Source: Oscillospiraceae bacterium (GTDB taxonomy: Bacteria > Bacillota_A > Clostridia > Oscillospirales > Ruminococcaceae). Taken from it: 6,268 nt of DNA. The number at the start of each line of letters is the position of its first letter. Positions within the stretch are counted from its first letter, which is position 1. The notes beneath the pieces were generated by a model that made no database searches, was not told where the DNA came from, and saw only the letters and a program-made list of their open reading frames with translations. Shown here piece after piece: positions 1 through 5,195 of the stretch. The stretch lies in the NCBI GenBank assembly GCA_017414145.1, contig JAFPQL010000221.1:1-6268 (forward strand), read 5' to 3'. A program made the translations under genes and the position numbers.

Positions 1-995
1 AGATCAAGCTTCGAGACCGTTTCTGCGTCGGATTTGCCCTGCCGCAGATTGCAGCGCTCGTCGAAATAGCGCCGGATAATCTCCTGACGGGATGCGGCAC
101 AGGCGGCTTCGTCGTTGATGATGCAGAATCCGGCCATGTTGACGCCCATGTCCGTCGGGGACTGATAGGGGGATGTCCCGTAAATCTGCTCAAACATGGC
201 GCGCAGAACCGGGAACACCTCTACATCGCGGTTGTAGTTGACCGCTGTCTTTTCGTAGGCTTCGAGGTGGAAGGGGTCGATCATATTGATATCGTTCAGA
301 TCGGCAGTCGCGGCCTCATACGCCATATTGACCGGATGCTTGAGCGGCAGGTTCCAGATCGGGAATGTCTCAAACTTCGCGTAGCCGGACTCCTTGCCCA
401 TCCGGTGCTCCTGATAGATCTGCGAGAGGCAGACGGCCATTTTGCCGGAGCCGGGGCCGGGCGCGGTGACGACGACGAGCTGCCGGCTGACCTCGATGTA
501 CTCATTCTTGCCGAAGCCCTCCTGAGAGAGAATCAGCGACAGATTGGACGGATACCCCTCGATCGGATAATGCCGGTACACGCGGATGCCCGCAGCCTCC
601 AGACGCTTCTGGAATTTCTCTGCGGCGGGCTCGCCGGTAAAGCGCGTCATGACGACACTGCCGACATAGAGTCCCTTCTCGCGGAAAATCCCGATCAGTC
701 GCAGGACATCGGTGTCATAGGTGATGCCGAGGTCGCCGCGGGTACGGTTCTGTTCGATGTCGTCGGCGTTGATTGCAATGACGATTTCGACATCCTTTTT
801 CATTTGCAGCAGCATTCTGAGCTTGCTGTCCGGCTGAAAGCCCGGCAGAACGCGGGAGGCGTGGAAATCGTCGTAGAGCTTGCCGCCGAACTCCAGATAG
901 AGCCGGTTGCCGAACTGCGCGATGCGCTCGCGGATATGGGCGGACTGTGTCTTGAGGTATTTGGCATTGTCAAAGGCGAGTTTCCGTTTTCTCAT
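1..995 (-). CDS. DUF1846 / UPF0371 family protein, N-terminal 331 residues (3' end outside window)
   Basis: Reading the minus strand from the ATG at 995 gives 331 uninterrupted codons that run off the left edge. The N-terminus (LAFDNAKYL, then [22 protein letters not shown] at about residues 32-53) is the hallmark of the DUF1846 (UPF0371) family, whose members are about 500 residues long, so roughly a third is missing. Further landmarks are [13 protein letters not shown] at 71-83 and a Walker-A-like loop APGPGSGK at 178-185. That loop is followed by Met rather than Ser/Thr, so it is not a canonical P-loop. There is no signal peptide, so the protein is probably cytosolic. The family's biochemical function is not known to me. 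An in-frame ATG at 1004 is rejected because it abuts the GGAAAGGA ribosome binding site (1005-1012), which sits 9 nt from the ATG at 995. It is transcribed from the promoter at 1036-1065. Family assignment is by recognition and is confident. Confidence 0.9.
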   Translation of the reverse strand, partial: MRKRKLAFDNAKYLKTQSAHIRERIAQFGNRLYLEFGGKLYDDFHASRVLPGFQPDSKLRMLLQMKKDVEIVIAINADDIEQNRTRGDLGITYDTDVLRLIGIFREKGLYVGSVVMTRFTGEPAAEKFQKRLEAAGIRVYRHYPIEGYPSNLSLILSQEGFGKNEYIEVSRQLVVVTAPGPGSGKMAVCLSQIYQEHRMGKESGYAKFETFPIWNLPLKHPVNMAYEAATADLNDINMIDPFHLEAYEKTAVNYNRDVEVFPVLRAMFEQIYGTSPYQSPTDMGVNMAGFCIINDEAACAASRQEIIRRYFDERCNLRQGKSDAETVSKLD

Positions 996-1035
996 GATGC
1001 ACATTCCTTTCCGGTTTTTCAAATTTTCACCTCAT

Positions 1036-1065
1036 ATTATAGCACAATCCGACAGCAGATGTCAA
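1036..1065 (-). promoter_or_regulatory. Sigma-A promoter for the DUF1846 gene
   Basis: On the minus strand a perfect -35 TTGACA (1065-1060) is followed after 18 nt by a perfect -10 TATAAT (1041-1036). The base pair TG one nucleotide upstream of the -10 makes it an extended -10 as well. Transcription would start near 1029, leaving a leader of about 35 nt before the ATG at 995. The leader carries the GGAAAGGA ribosome binding site. Confidence 0.85.
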
Positions 1066-1255
1066 GGCGCGGAGCCGGCCGGACAGCGGCCTGCGGGCGT
1101 CGGGCGGAAGCGCTTCAAACGGTCGGAAAATCGCGGAAAACCGGAAGATTCCGCAGCGGGATTCATCGGCTGACTTTGAAAAATTCGGTGAAATGGTAAG
1201 AAATCGGAGCGCAGAGGGCAGAGTTTTCGACAGGGTGATGATGTGCCGCGGCGGA

Positions 1256-1284
1256 TTGACACGCGGGCGATTTTGGAGTATAAT
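1256..1284 (+). promoter_or_regulatory. Perfect-consensus sigma-A promoter for the metallopeptidase-lipoprotein unit
   Basis: TTGACA at 1256-1261 and TATAAT at 1279-1284 are separated by exactly 17 nt, matching the ideal sigma-A promoter at all twelve positions. Transcription would start near 1291, about 40 nt before the ATG at 1330. Its position also rules out the longer open frame beginning at 1243, because that start would lie upstream of the promoter. Confidence 0.9.
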
Positions 1285-1329
1285 GAACATAACCGGATCC
1301 GCCCGCGGCGGCAAAGAGGAGGGAACTGC

Positions 1330-1911
1330 ATGAAAGTGCTCCGGACAGCGGACATTCCCGCTGAGATCCGTGTGATCCGCAGCAGCCGGAAAACCGTCTC
1401 CGCGTCTGTCGGTACGGACTGCACCGTGACGGTGCGTGCGCCGCTGCGTCTGCCGGAAACGGAGATTCTGCGCTTTCTGCATGAAAAATCCGCACGCATC
1501 TGCGTGATGCTGGAGCATCGCAGAGCAGAAAACGAGCGGCTGAAATCGGTTCCCGCACTGACCGCCGCAGAGCTGCGCGCACTCGCGGACGAGGCACTGC
1601 GCGTCATGCCGGAGCGTGTGCGGCATTATGCCGGACTGCTCGGTGTCTCCTATGCAAAAATCACAGTGCGGAATCAGAAAACGCGCTGGGGAAGCTGCTC
1701 GGCAGAGGGCAATCTCAGCTTCAACTGTCTGCTGATGCTGGCGCCGCCCGAAGTCCTCGACAGCGTGGTCGTCCACGAGCTGTGCCACAGGCTGGAGATG
1801 AACCATTCCGCAAGGTTTTATGCGGCAGTTTACCGTGTATTCCCCGACTATGACCGCTGTCACCGGTGGCTGAAGGAAAACGGTTCGCTGCTGCTCAGGA
1901 GAATGACTTAA
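1330..1911 (+). CDS. YgjP/DUF45 family (M48-like) zinc-dependent metallopeptidase
   Basis: The 193-residue product belongs to the YgjP-like/DUF45 family of putative zinc metallohydrolases. The family signature TRWGSC is at residues 118-123, followed by an LSFNCLLMLAP segment (129-139). The zinc motif is HELCH at 149-153 (H149 and H153 as metal ligands, E150 as catalytic glutamate). The downstream MNHSARF segment (157-163) carries the conserved His159. Family members usually have about 170-240 residues, so it looks full length. There is no signal peptide or membrane segment, so it is expected in the cytosol; its substrate is unknown. The start is set by the ribosome binding site AGAGGAGGG (1315-1323), 6 nt before the ATG, and by the promoter at 1256-1284. 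A lipoprotein gene follows after only 37 nt, which suggests co-transcription; no functional link is evident. Confidence 0.9.
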   Translation: MKVLRTADIPAEIRVIRSSRKTVSASVGTDCTVTVRAPLRLPETEILRFLHEKSARICVMLEHRRAENERLKSVPALTAAELRALADEALRVMPERVRHYAGLLGVSYAKITVRNQKTRWGSCSAEGNLSFNCLLMLAPPEVLDSVVVHELCHRLEMNHSARFYAAVYRVFPDYDRCHRWLKENGSLLLRRMT

Positions 1912-1948
1912 ACGGCATCGCCGAATTCATCAAGGGAGTGAACCGATT

Positions 1949-3085
1949 GTGAAAACCATCCGCTTTCTGACCCTTCTGACCGCCGCCTGTCTGCTCTGCG
2001 GCTGCACCCCGCTGGATTCCGCAGGCAGCACGGCACCGACCGTCTCCGGAACCGCAGTCTCCGGAACCGCAGTCTCCGGAACCGCAGTCTCCGGAACCGC
2101 AGTCTCCGGGACCGCAGTTTCCGGAACCGCGGCTTCCGGCACGGACAGCACCGCAGGAACTGACGATTCCGTCGGAACTGACGATTCTGCCGGCACCGCT
2201 GCCGCCTCGACTGCCGCCGCAGACCCCGCATCCTACCTGGATGTGCGGACGCTGTTTCCGAAGGGCGGCTCCGTGGCGCTGAGCGGCTCCGGCGTCGTCT
2301 TTGCGCGGGACGGACTGAATCTGCGCAGTCAGCCGACGGCAAGCAGCCAGAAAATCACGCTCCTGAAGCACGGCACGGCCGTCAAGGTGAAAAACGCCGT
2401 CTGTACCGGCGTCAGCAAAAAGCACAATCCGGAGTGCTGGTATCAGGTCGATGCCGGCGGAAAGACCGGATTTGTCAGCGCGGAATTCGTCGCGGTGTCC
2501 TTTGACACGCCCGACAGCGCAATGGACGACACGCAGCGCAGCGCGCTGGGCATTTTGCTCTTCCGGCAGGCCTACAAGCTGAACTGGTATTTCACGCAGG
2601 AGGGCGGCATCTCCGCCACGGCGTATCTGACGCAGAAGCAGACCGCAGACGGCTGGATTCCGCTGGAGCCCAAGGGGCTGACCGCCGAGAAAATCCTTTC
2701 TGATTACAAGCAGTATTTTGACATGGACTTCCCGTATCCGATTGAGGATTCCTACAAGCAGACCGGCGATACGCTGTATGTCACCGGCAATTTCCCGGAG
2801 AACTTTTATGTGGACTACGAGGAGCTGGCGTTCCTGACCGGCAGGACAAGCGACAGCATCACCTACCGGAGCAAAGCGCAGTGGTTTACCACCGGCGAAT
2901 TTGTCATGTATACAGAAAACGGCGGCGTCACCGAGGAGGACTTCGTGATCCGCTATACAGACGGCGTCTGGAAGATTCCCGCTTTATCCCCGCAATTTAA
3001 CAAAAGAACCGCACAGAGCCCGCTGCGGCTTTGTGCGGTGTCATTCTGCCGGTACGGCAAAAAAAAGACGCACCATTCTCTGTGA
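1949..3085 (+). CDS. Secreted SH3b-domain lipoprotein with repetitive linker; 3' end probably read through a lost stop
   Basis: The start is a GTG, 10 nt after the AAGGGAG ribosome binding site (1932-1938). Residues 1-18 form a lipoprotein signal peptide: Lys2 and Arg5, a hydrophobic core, then the lipobox L16-C17-G18 with lipidated Cys19. Residues 20-92 are a Ser/Thr/Ala/Gly/Asp-rich linker containing six VSGTA units (32-61) and a GTDDS-type repeat. Residues 115-183 resemble a bacterial SH3 (SH3b) domain, with GLNLRSQPTASS near 122-133, a C152/C163 pair, and a WYQV...TGFVSAEFV ending (164-181). Such domains commonly bind cell-wall material. Residues 185-350 form an acidic, aromatic-rich globular domain that I do not recognise. 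The last 28 residues (351-378) are basic and encoded partly by a terminator-like hairpin, so the natural C-terminus is probably Phe350. The gene is likely co-transcribed with the upstream metallopeptidase. Confidence 0.8.
   Translation: MKTIRFLTLLTAACLLCGCTPLDSAGSTAPTVSGTAVSGTAVSGTAVSGTAVSGTAVSGTAASGTDSTAGTDDSVGTDDSAGTAAASTAAADPASYLDVRTLFPKGGSVALSGSGVVFARDGLNLRSQPTASSQKITLLKHGTAVKVKNAVCTGVSKKHNPECWYQVDAGGKTGFVSAEFVAVSFDTPDSAMDDTQRSALGILLFRQAYKLNWYFTQEGGISATAYLTQKQTADGWIPLEPKGLTAEKILSDYKQYFDMDFPYPIEDSYKQTGDTLYVTGNFPENFYVDYEELAFLTGRTSDSITYRSKAQWFTTGEFVMYTENGGVTEEDFVIRYTDGVWKIPALSPQFNKRTAQSPLRLCAVSFCRYGKKKTHHSL
2042..2146 (+). repeat. 15-bp in-frame tandem repeat encoding VSGTA units
   Basis: The unit GTCTCCGGAACCGCA occurs in seven consecutive 15-bp copies. 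Copies 1-4 (2042-2101) are identical, copy 5 has one change, copy 6 has two, and copy 7 (2132-2146) is degenerate and encodes ASGTD. Because 15 is a multiple of three, gain or loss of copies would keep the lipoprotein in frame and only change the length of the linker between the lipid anchor and the SH3b domain. Confidence 0.97.
2162..2197 (+). repeat. 18-bp degenerate direct repeat encoding DDSxGT
   Basis: Two adjacent 18-bp units (2162-2179 and 2180-2197) encode DDSVGT and DDSAGT in the lipoprotein linker, directly after the VSGTA array. They differ at a few positions and extend the low-complexity spacer with acidic residues. Confidence 0.8.
3008..3039. terminator. Strong hairpin, terminator-like, overlapping the end of the lipoprotein frame
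   Basis: The arms at 3008-3020 and 3027-3039 form a 13-bp stem (ACCGCAC...GTGCGGT) with a single G-T wobble and a 6-nt loop. On the minus strand it is followed by the T-rich tract TTCTTTTGTT; on the plus strand the downstream bases (GTCATTCTG) are a poor U-tract. It should therefore stop leftward transcripts best and could act bidirectionally. It starts 8 nt after an out-of-frame TAA (2998-3000), where a terminator for the lipoprotein gene would be expected. Confidence 0.65.
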
Positions 3086-3104
3086 AGCACGGCTTCTCAG
3101 AGAA
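3059..3104 (-). terminator. Hairpin plus T8 tract, terminator-like for leftward transcription
   Basis: The arms at 3076-3087 and 3093-3104 form a 12-bp stem with one T-T mismatch and a 5-nt loop. Reading the minus strand, the stem is followed after 9 nt by eight consecutive T (3066-3059). The gap between stem and T-tract is longer than in an ideal intrinsic terminator. The lipoprotein stop codon at 3083-3085 lies inside the left arm. Confidence 0.45.
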
Positions 3105-3171
3105 CGATACGCGGAGTGGGTGTTTGCCCCCCGCTGCCATGCGCAGACAGCGTACTATGGGGAGCAACATG

Positions 3172-3208
3172 AAAAAAGGGGGATTTCGGGAGCGGCATAT
3201 GCCTCCCG
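3172..3208 (-). terminator. Hairpin plus T6 tract just downstream of the HPr-like gene
   Basis: CGGGAG (3187-3192) pairs with CTCCCG (3203-3208); the loop contains the palindrome GCATATGC (3195-3202). On the minus strand a T6 run (3177-3172) follows after about 9 nt. It lies some 30 nt beyond the stop codon of the HPr-like gene and is the first candidate terminator for it, though the stem-to-T spacing is imperfect. Confidence 0.45.
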
Positions 3209-3238
3209 TGAAGATGATATCAGATGAAACGGACCGCC

Positions 3239-3487
3239 TCAGTGAACAGGCTCGTAGAGATACTTGCCGATCGCACGGCGAAGCGCGGAAAGCTGCGCCT
3301 CATCGACGGTCTTGACCTCCAGCCGGATCGGCTGTTCACGGTCCAGTGTGAAAATGCCCATAATGGACTTTGCATCGACGACATAAGTGCCGACTGCAAG
3401 CTGTGCTTCAAAGGGGAAGCGTCCCATGATATTGACGAAATTCTCGACATCAGCGAGCTCGGGGAGATAAACAGTGACTGCAGACAT
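3239..3487 (-). CDS. HPr-family small protein lacking the phosphorylatable histidine
   Basis: The 82-residue product has the length of the PTS phosphocarrier HPr and aligns with its second half. V37-V38-D39-A40 followed by KSIMGIFTLD (40-49) corresponds to the HPr segment KSIMGVMSL around the regulatory Ser46, here Ser41, and IRLEV (54-59) matches the following strand. The active-site loop of true HPr (GLHARP, His15) is absent: the equivalent region, about residues 9-17, reads PELADVENF with no histidine. It therefore cannot be an ordinary PEP:sugar phosphotransferase carrier, and I infer a regulatory or structural role for a divergent HPr fold. An ATG at 3508 is rejected because it has no ribosome binding site, while AAATGAGG (3496-3503) sits 8 nt before the ATG at 3487. 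The gene stands alone between a strong promoter (3676-3704) and terminator-like hairpins. No PTS gene is adjacent. Confidence 0.85.
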   Translation of the reverse strand: MSAVTVYLPELADVENFVNIMGRFPFEAQLAVGTYVVDAKSIMGIFTLDREQPIRLEVKTVDEAQLSALRRAIGKYLYEPVH

Positions 3488-3675
3488 TGTTTGAACCTCA
3501 TTTCTCATCGTATCGGATGAATCCGGGCTTACAACTTACAAACGAAAAAAGCAGACGGTGGACGGGTTGACCGGCGGAGTCGAAGCTGCGAGAGGGGTTG
3601 CGCTGCGGTTCACGGCACGGGACCCGAACACCTGAAATCTATTTTGGAGGGGTTGTCATGAATCACCCTGTCGAT

Positions 3676-3704
3676 ACTATAACATGAAAGCGGCGATTTG
3701 TCAA
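3676..3704 (-). promoter_or_regulatory. Sigma-A promoter for the HPr-like gene
   Basis: On the minus strand TTGACA (3704-3699) and TATAGT (3681-3676) are spaced by exactly 17 nt, eleven of twelve consensus bases. Transcription would start near 3669, giving an unusually long leader of about 180 nt before the ATG at 3487. Confidence 0.85.
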
Positions 3705-3827
3705 GCAAAATCAGTCCGGTTTGTACACCTGACCGAATTTTCTTTGTGTTTTCAATTATCTTTTTGCAATCCTCGCATACTGTAATTGTTGCACAACTGA
3801 GATAGTTGAAAACTGTTCATGTTGCAC

Positions 3828-3834
3828 AAAGGAG
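3828..3834 (+). promoter_or_regulatory. Ribosome binding site deciding the mtaB start
   Basis: AAAGGAG lies 5 nt before the ATG at 3840. It overlaps the coding positions of a frame opened by the in-frame ATG at 3819, which has no ribosome binding site of its own. Starting at 3840 also gives the normal MtaB N-terminus. Confidence 0.85.
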
Positions 3835-3839
3835 AATCT

Positions 3840-5195
3840 ATGCAATTTCAGATCACAACCTTCGGATGCAAGGTCAATCAGGCGGAGAGCGCCGGACTGG
3901 CATCCGTCCTGACCGCACACGGCCTCACGGAGACGAAAGAAACGGCAGAAGCAGATGTCCTGATTGTCAACAGCTGCGCCGTGACGGGCGAAAGCGTCCG
4001 CAAGGCAAAGCAGCTGATCCGGAGCCTCAGACGGCGTAATCCGGAGGCGCTCCTGCTGCTGACCGGCTGCTGGCCGCAGGCCTTTTCCGACGACGATTTT
4101 TCCGGCGCGGATTTCGTCACGGGCACCCGCGACCGCGCCGCGCTGCTTGACTGGCTCTTTGAGGCGCTCAAGGCGCGTCCGGCATCGGGCGGCGAACGGC
4201 AGATCACGCCGTACCGCAAGGGCGACCCCTTCTCGGAAATCCCCTGCGCCGACACGACCCGCACCCGCGCCTTTCTGAAGATTCAGGACGGCTGCAATCA
4301 GTTTTGCAGCTACTGCATCATCCCCTATGCCCGCGGACGGTGCCGCTCCATGCCGCTCGACCGGCTCAGACAGGAGGCCGCGGCGCTCAGTGCGCAGGGC
4401 TTCCGCGAGATCGTGCTGACCGGCATCAACCTCGGCTTCTTCGGCGACGACACCGGCTGCACGATTGCCGATGCCGTCGAAATCTGCGCGGAGCAGACGG
4501 GCTTTGTCCGCGTGCGGCTCGGCTCGCTCGAACCGGAGCGCATGACGCCGGCGCTGCTGGACCGTCTGTCACACTGTGAAAAGCTCTGCCCGCAGTTTCA
4601 CCTGTCTTTGCAGAGCGGCAGCGATTCCGTGCTCCGCCGCATGAACCGCCGCTACACCGCCGCGGAATACCGCACACTGGCGGAAAACATTCACCGCCTG
4701 TTCCCCGGCGCGGCGCTGACCACCGATGTCATCGTCGGATTCCCCGGCGAGACAGAGGCGGAATTCGCTGAAACGCTCGCGTTTGTGCGCGAGATCGGCT
4801 TTGCAAAGGTTCATGTATTCCCCTTCTCGCAGCGTGCGGGAACCCGTGCCGCCGCGATGCCCGATCAGGTGCCGCCTGCCGTCCGGGCAGAACGCGCCGC
4901 ACGCCTCTCCGCCCTCGCCGATGAAATCCGCTCCGCGCATCTCGCATCCAGAGTCGGACAGCGGCTCAGCGTTCTGGTCGAGGGTGAAAAACAGCAAAAT
5001 GCACAGACCTTTTTCAGCGGACATACACCGGAAGGTACACTTGTGAAAATTTTCACGGAAAATTGTGAAAAGGGTTTGCAGAATTCCCTGATTTGTGTTA
5101 CAATAGAAGGGTATGAGCAGGATTCGCTCACGGCAGTTTACCGCAGCGGGGAGGAACCGGAGCATGGACAGAGCAGAACAGGCTGTGCAGAATAA
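3840..5195 (+). CDS. mtaB: MtaB: tRNA (N6-L-threonylcarbamoyladenosine(37)-C2)-methylthiotransferase
   Basis: This radical-SAM enzyme adds a 2-methylthio group to t6A at position 37 of ANN-decoding tRNAs in the cytosol. At 451 residues it has the usual family length. The N-terminal methylthiotransferase domain carries the three cysteines of the auxiliary 4Fe-4S cluster: C10 (FGCKVNQ), C46 (NSCAVT) and C77 (TGCWPQ). The radical-SAM CxxxCxxC motif is C152-C156-C159 in DGCNQFCSYCIIPYARG, and HLSLQSGSDSVLRRMNRRY lies at 254-272, followed by DVIVGFPGET (296-305). Residues about 372-434 form the C-terminal TRAM (RNA-binding) domain. MtaB is preferred over MiaB and RimO because of the short FGCKVNQ N-terminus and overall pattern; this is recognition, not a search. 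The 3' end overlaps the next gene by 32 nt. The last 150 bp or so are conspicuously AT-rich and appear to contain a promoter and operator-like palindrome. Confidence 0.93.
   Translation: MQFQITTFGCKVNQAESAGLASVLTAHGLTETKETAEADVLIVNSCAVTGESVRKAKQLIRSLRRRNPEALLLLTGCWPQAFSDDDFSGADFVTGTRDRAALLDWLFEALKARPASGGERQITPYRKGDPFSEIPCADTTRTRAFLKIQDGCNQFCSYCIIPYARGRCRSMPLDRLRQEAAALSAQGFREIVLTGINLGFFGDDTGCTIADAVEICAEQTGFVRVRLGSLEPERMTPALLDRLSHCEKLCPQFHLSLQSGSDSVLRRMNRRYTAAEYRTLAENIHRLFPGAALTTDVIVGFPGETEAEFAETLAFVREIGFAKVHVFPFSQRAGTRAAAMPDQVPPAVRAERAARLSALADEIRSAHLASRVGQRLSVLVEGEKQQNAQTFFSGHTPEGTLVKIFTENCEKGLQNSLICVTIEGYEQDSLTAVYRSGEEPEHGQSRTGCAE
5041..5071. promoter_or_regulatory. Operator-like palindrome and direct repeat inside the 3' end of mtaB
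   Basis: GTGAAAATTTTCAC at 5043-5056 is a perfect 14-bp palindrome. The sequence TTGTGAAAA occurs at 5041-5049 and again at 5063-5071, 22 bp apart, close to two helical turns. The array ends 4 bp before a -35 box at 5076, a typical position for a regulator site. The binding protein is unknown; chance is possible in AT-rich DNA. Confidence 0.45.
5076..5104 (+). promoter_or_regulatory. Candidate internal promoter for the cysteine-rich protein gene (and possibly purL)
   Basis: TTGCAG (5076-5081) and TACAAT (5099-5104) are separated by 17 nt. A TG one base upstream of the -10 makes it an extended -10 promoter. Transcription would start near 5111, about 53 nt before the ATG at 5164, while still inside the mtaB coding sequence. 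It matches the AT-rich patch 5040-5110 in otherwise GC-rich coding DNA. Confidence 0.6.
5148..5155 (+). promoter_or_regulatory. Ribosome binding site deciding the start of the cysteine-rich protein
   Basis: GGGGAGGA lies 8 nt before the ATG at 5164 and within the mtaB coding sequence. The in-frame ATG at 5113 lacks a comparable site and lies practically at the predicted transcription start, so 5164 is preferred. Confidence 0.75.

Larger units (their letters stand above)
1005..1329. other. Divergent intergenic region between the DUF1846 and metallopeptidase genes
   Basis: This gene-free stretch of about 325 bp holds two outward-facing consensus promoters, at 1036-1065 (minus) and 1256-1284 (plus), with about 190 bp between their -35 boxes. 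That middle part is GC-rich and contains loosely repeated CGGAAAA motifs near 1125-1140. I see no convincing hairpin, RNA gene or coding region in it. Open frames through it are continuations of shadow frames from the neighbouring genes. Confidence 0.7.
3488..3839. other. Divergent intergenic region: leader of the HPr-like gene and upstream region of mtaB
   Basis: About 350 bp without a convincing gene. From 3669 leftwards it is a GC-rich, roughly 180-nt leader of the HPr-like gene. That leader has a long-range inverted repeat (3557-3567 with 3622-3632: 9 bp plus a 2x2 internal loop), a minus-strand T6 run (3550-3545) six bases beyond the stem base, and a direct repeat GAGGGGTTG (3592-3600 and 3647-3655). 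From 3705 to 3839 it is AT-rich and serves mtaB. There the direct repeat GTTGCACAA (3788-3796, 3821-3829) flanks a short inverted repeat CAACT/AGTTG, and TGTAAT at 3781-3786 could be a -10 box but lacks a good -35. I did not recognise a known riboswitch or T-box. Confidence 0.6.

Noticed and set aside
267..1199. 310-codon plus-strand open frame
   Set aside because: It runs antisense to the well-recognised DUF1846 gene, extends through the divergent promoter region and shows no family resemblance. It is a shadow frame caused by GC-rich codon use.
1027..1863. 278-codon minus-strand open frame opposite the metallopeptidase
   Set aside because: It covers the TRWGSC and HELCH coding region in antisense and spans both promoters; no ribosome binding site or recognisable domain.
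1895..2425. Minus-strand frame with GSGDCGSGDC repeats
   Set aside because: The repetitive protein is merely the antisense reading of the lipoprotein VSGTA array.
3169..3315. Small plus-strand frame beginning MKKGGFRERH after a GGGGAG site
   Set aside because: The site looks good, but the frame runs antisense into the HPr-like gene, has no promoter, and its start overlaps the hairpin and A-run of a leftward terminator.
3575..3600. tRNA T-loop-like CTTCGACTCC on the minus strand
   Set aside because: The flanking bases do not form the five-pair T stem, and no acceptor or anticodon arm was found.
3560..3632. Resemblance of the minus-strand leader to part of the signal recognition particle RNA (GTTCGGGTCC...GTGAACC)
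   Set aside because: The invariant GGAAGCAGC-containing tip motif is missing, so it cannot be a functional SRP RNA; the similarity is short and may be chance.
3658..3687. Nine-residue plus-strand frame (MNHPVDTIT) after GGAGGGG
   Set aside because: It lies over the minus-strand promoter of the HPr-like gene with no plus-strand promoter upstream; a leader peptide is possible but unsupported.
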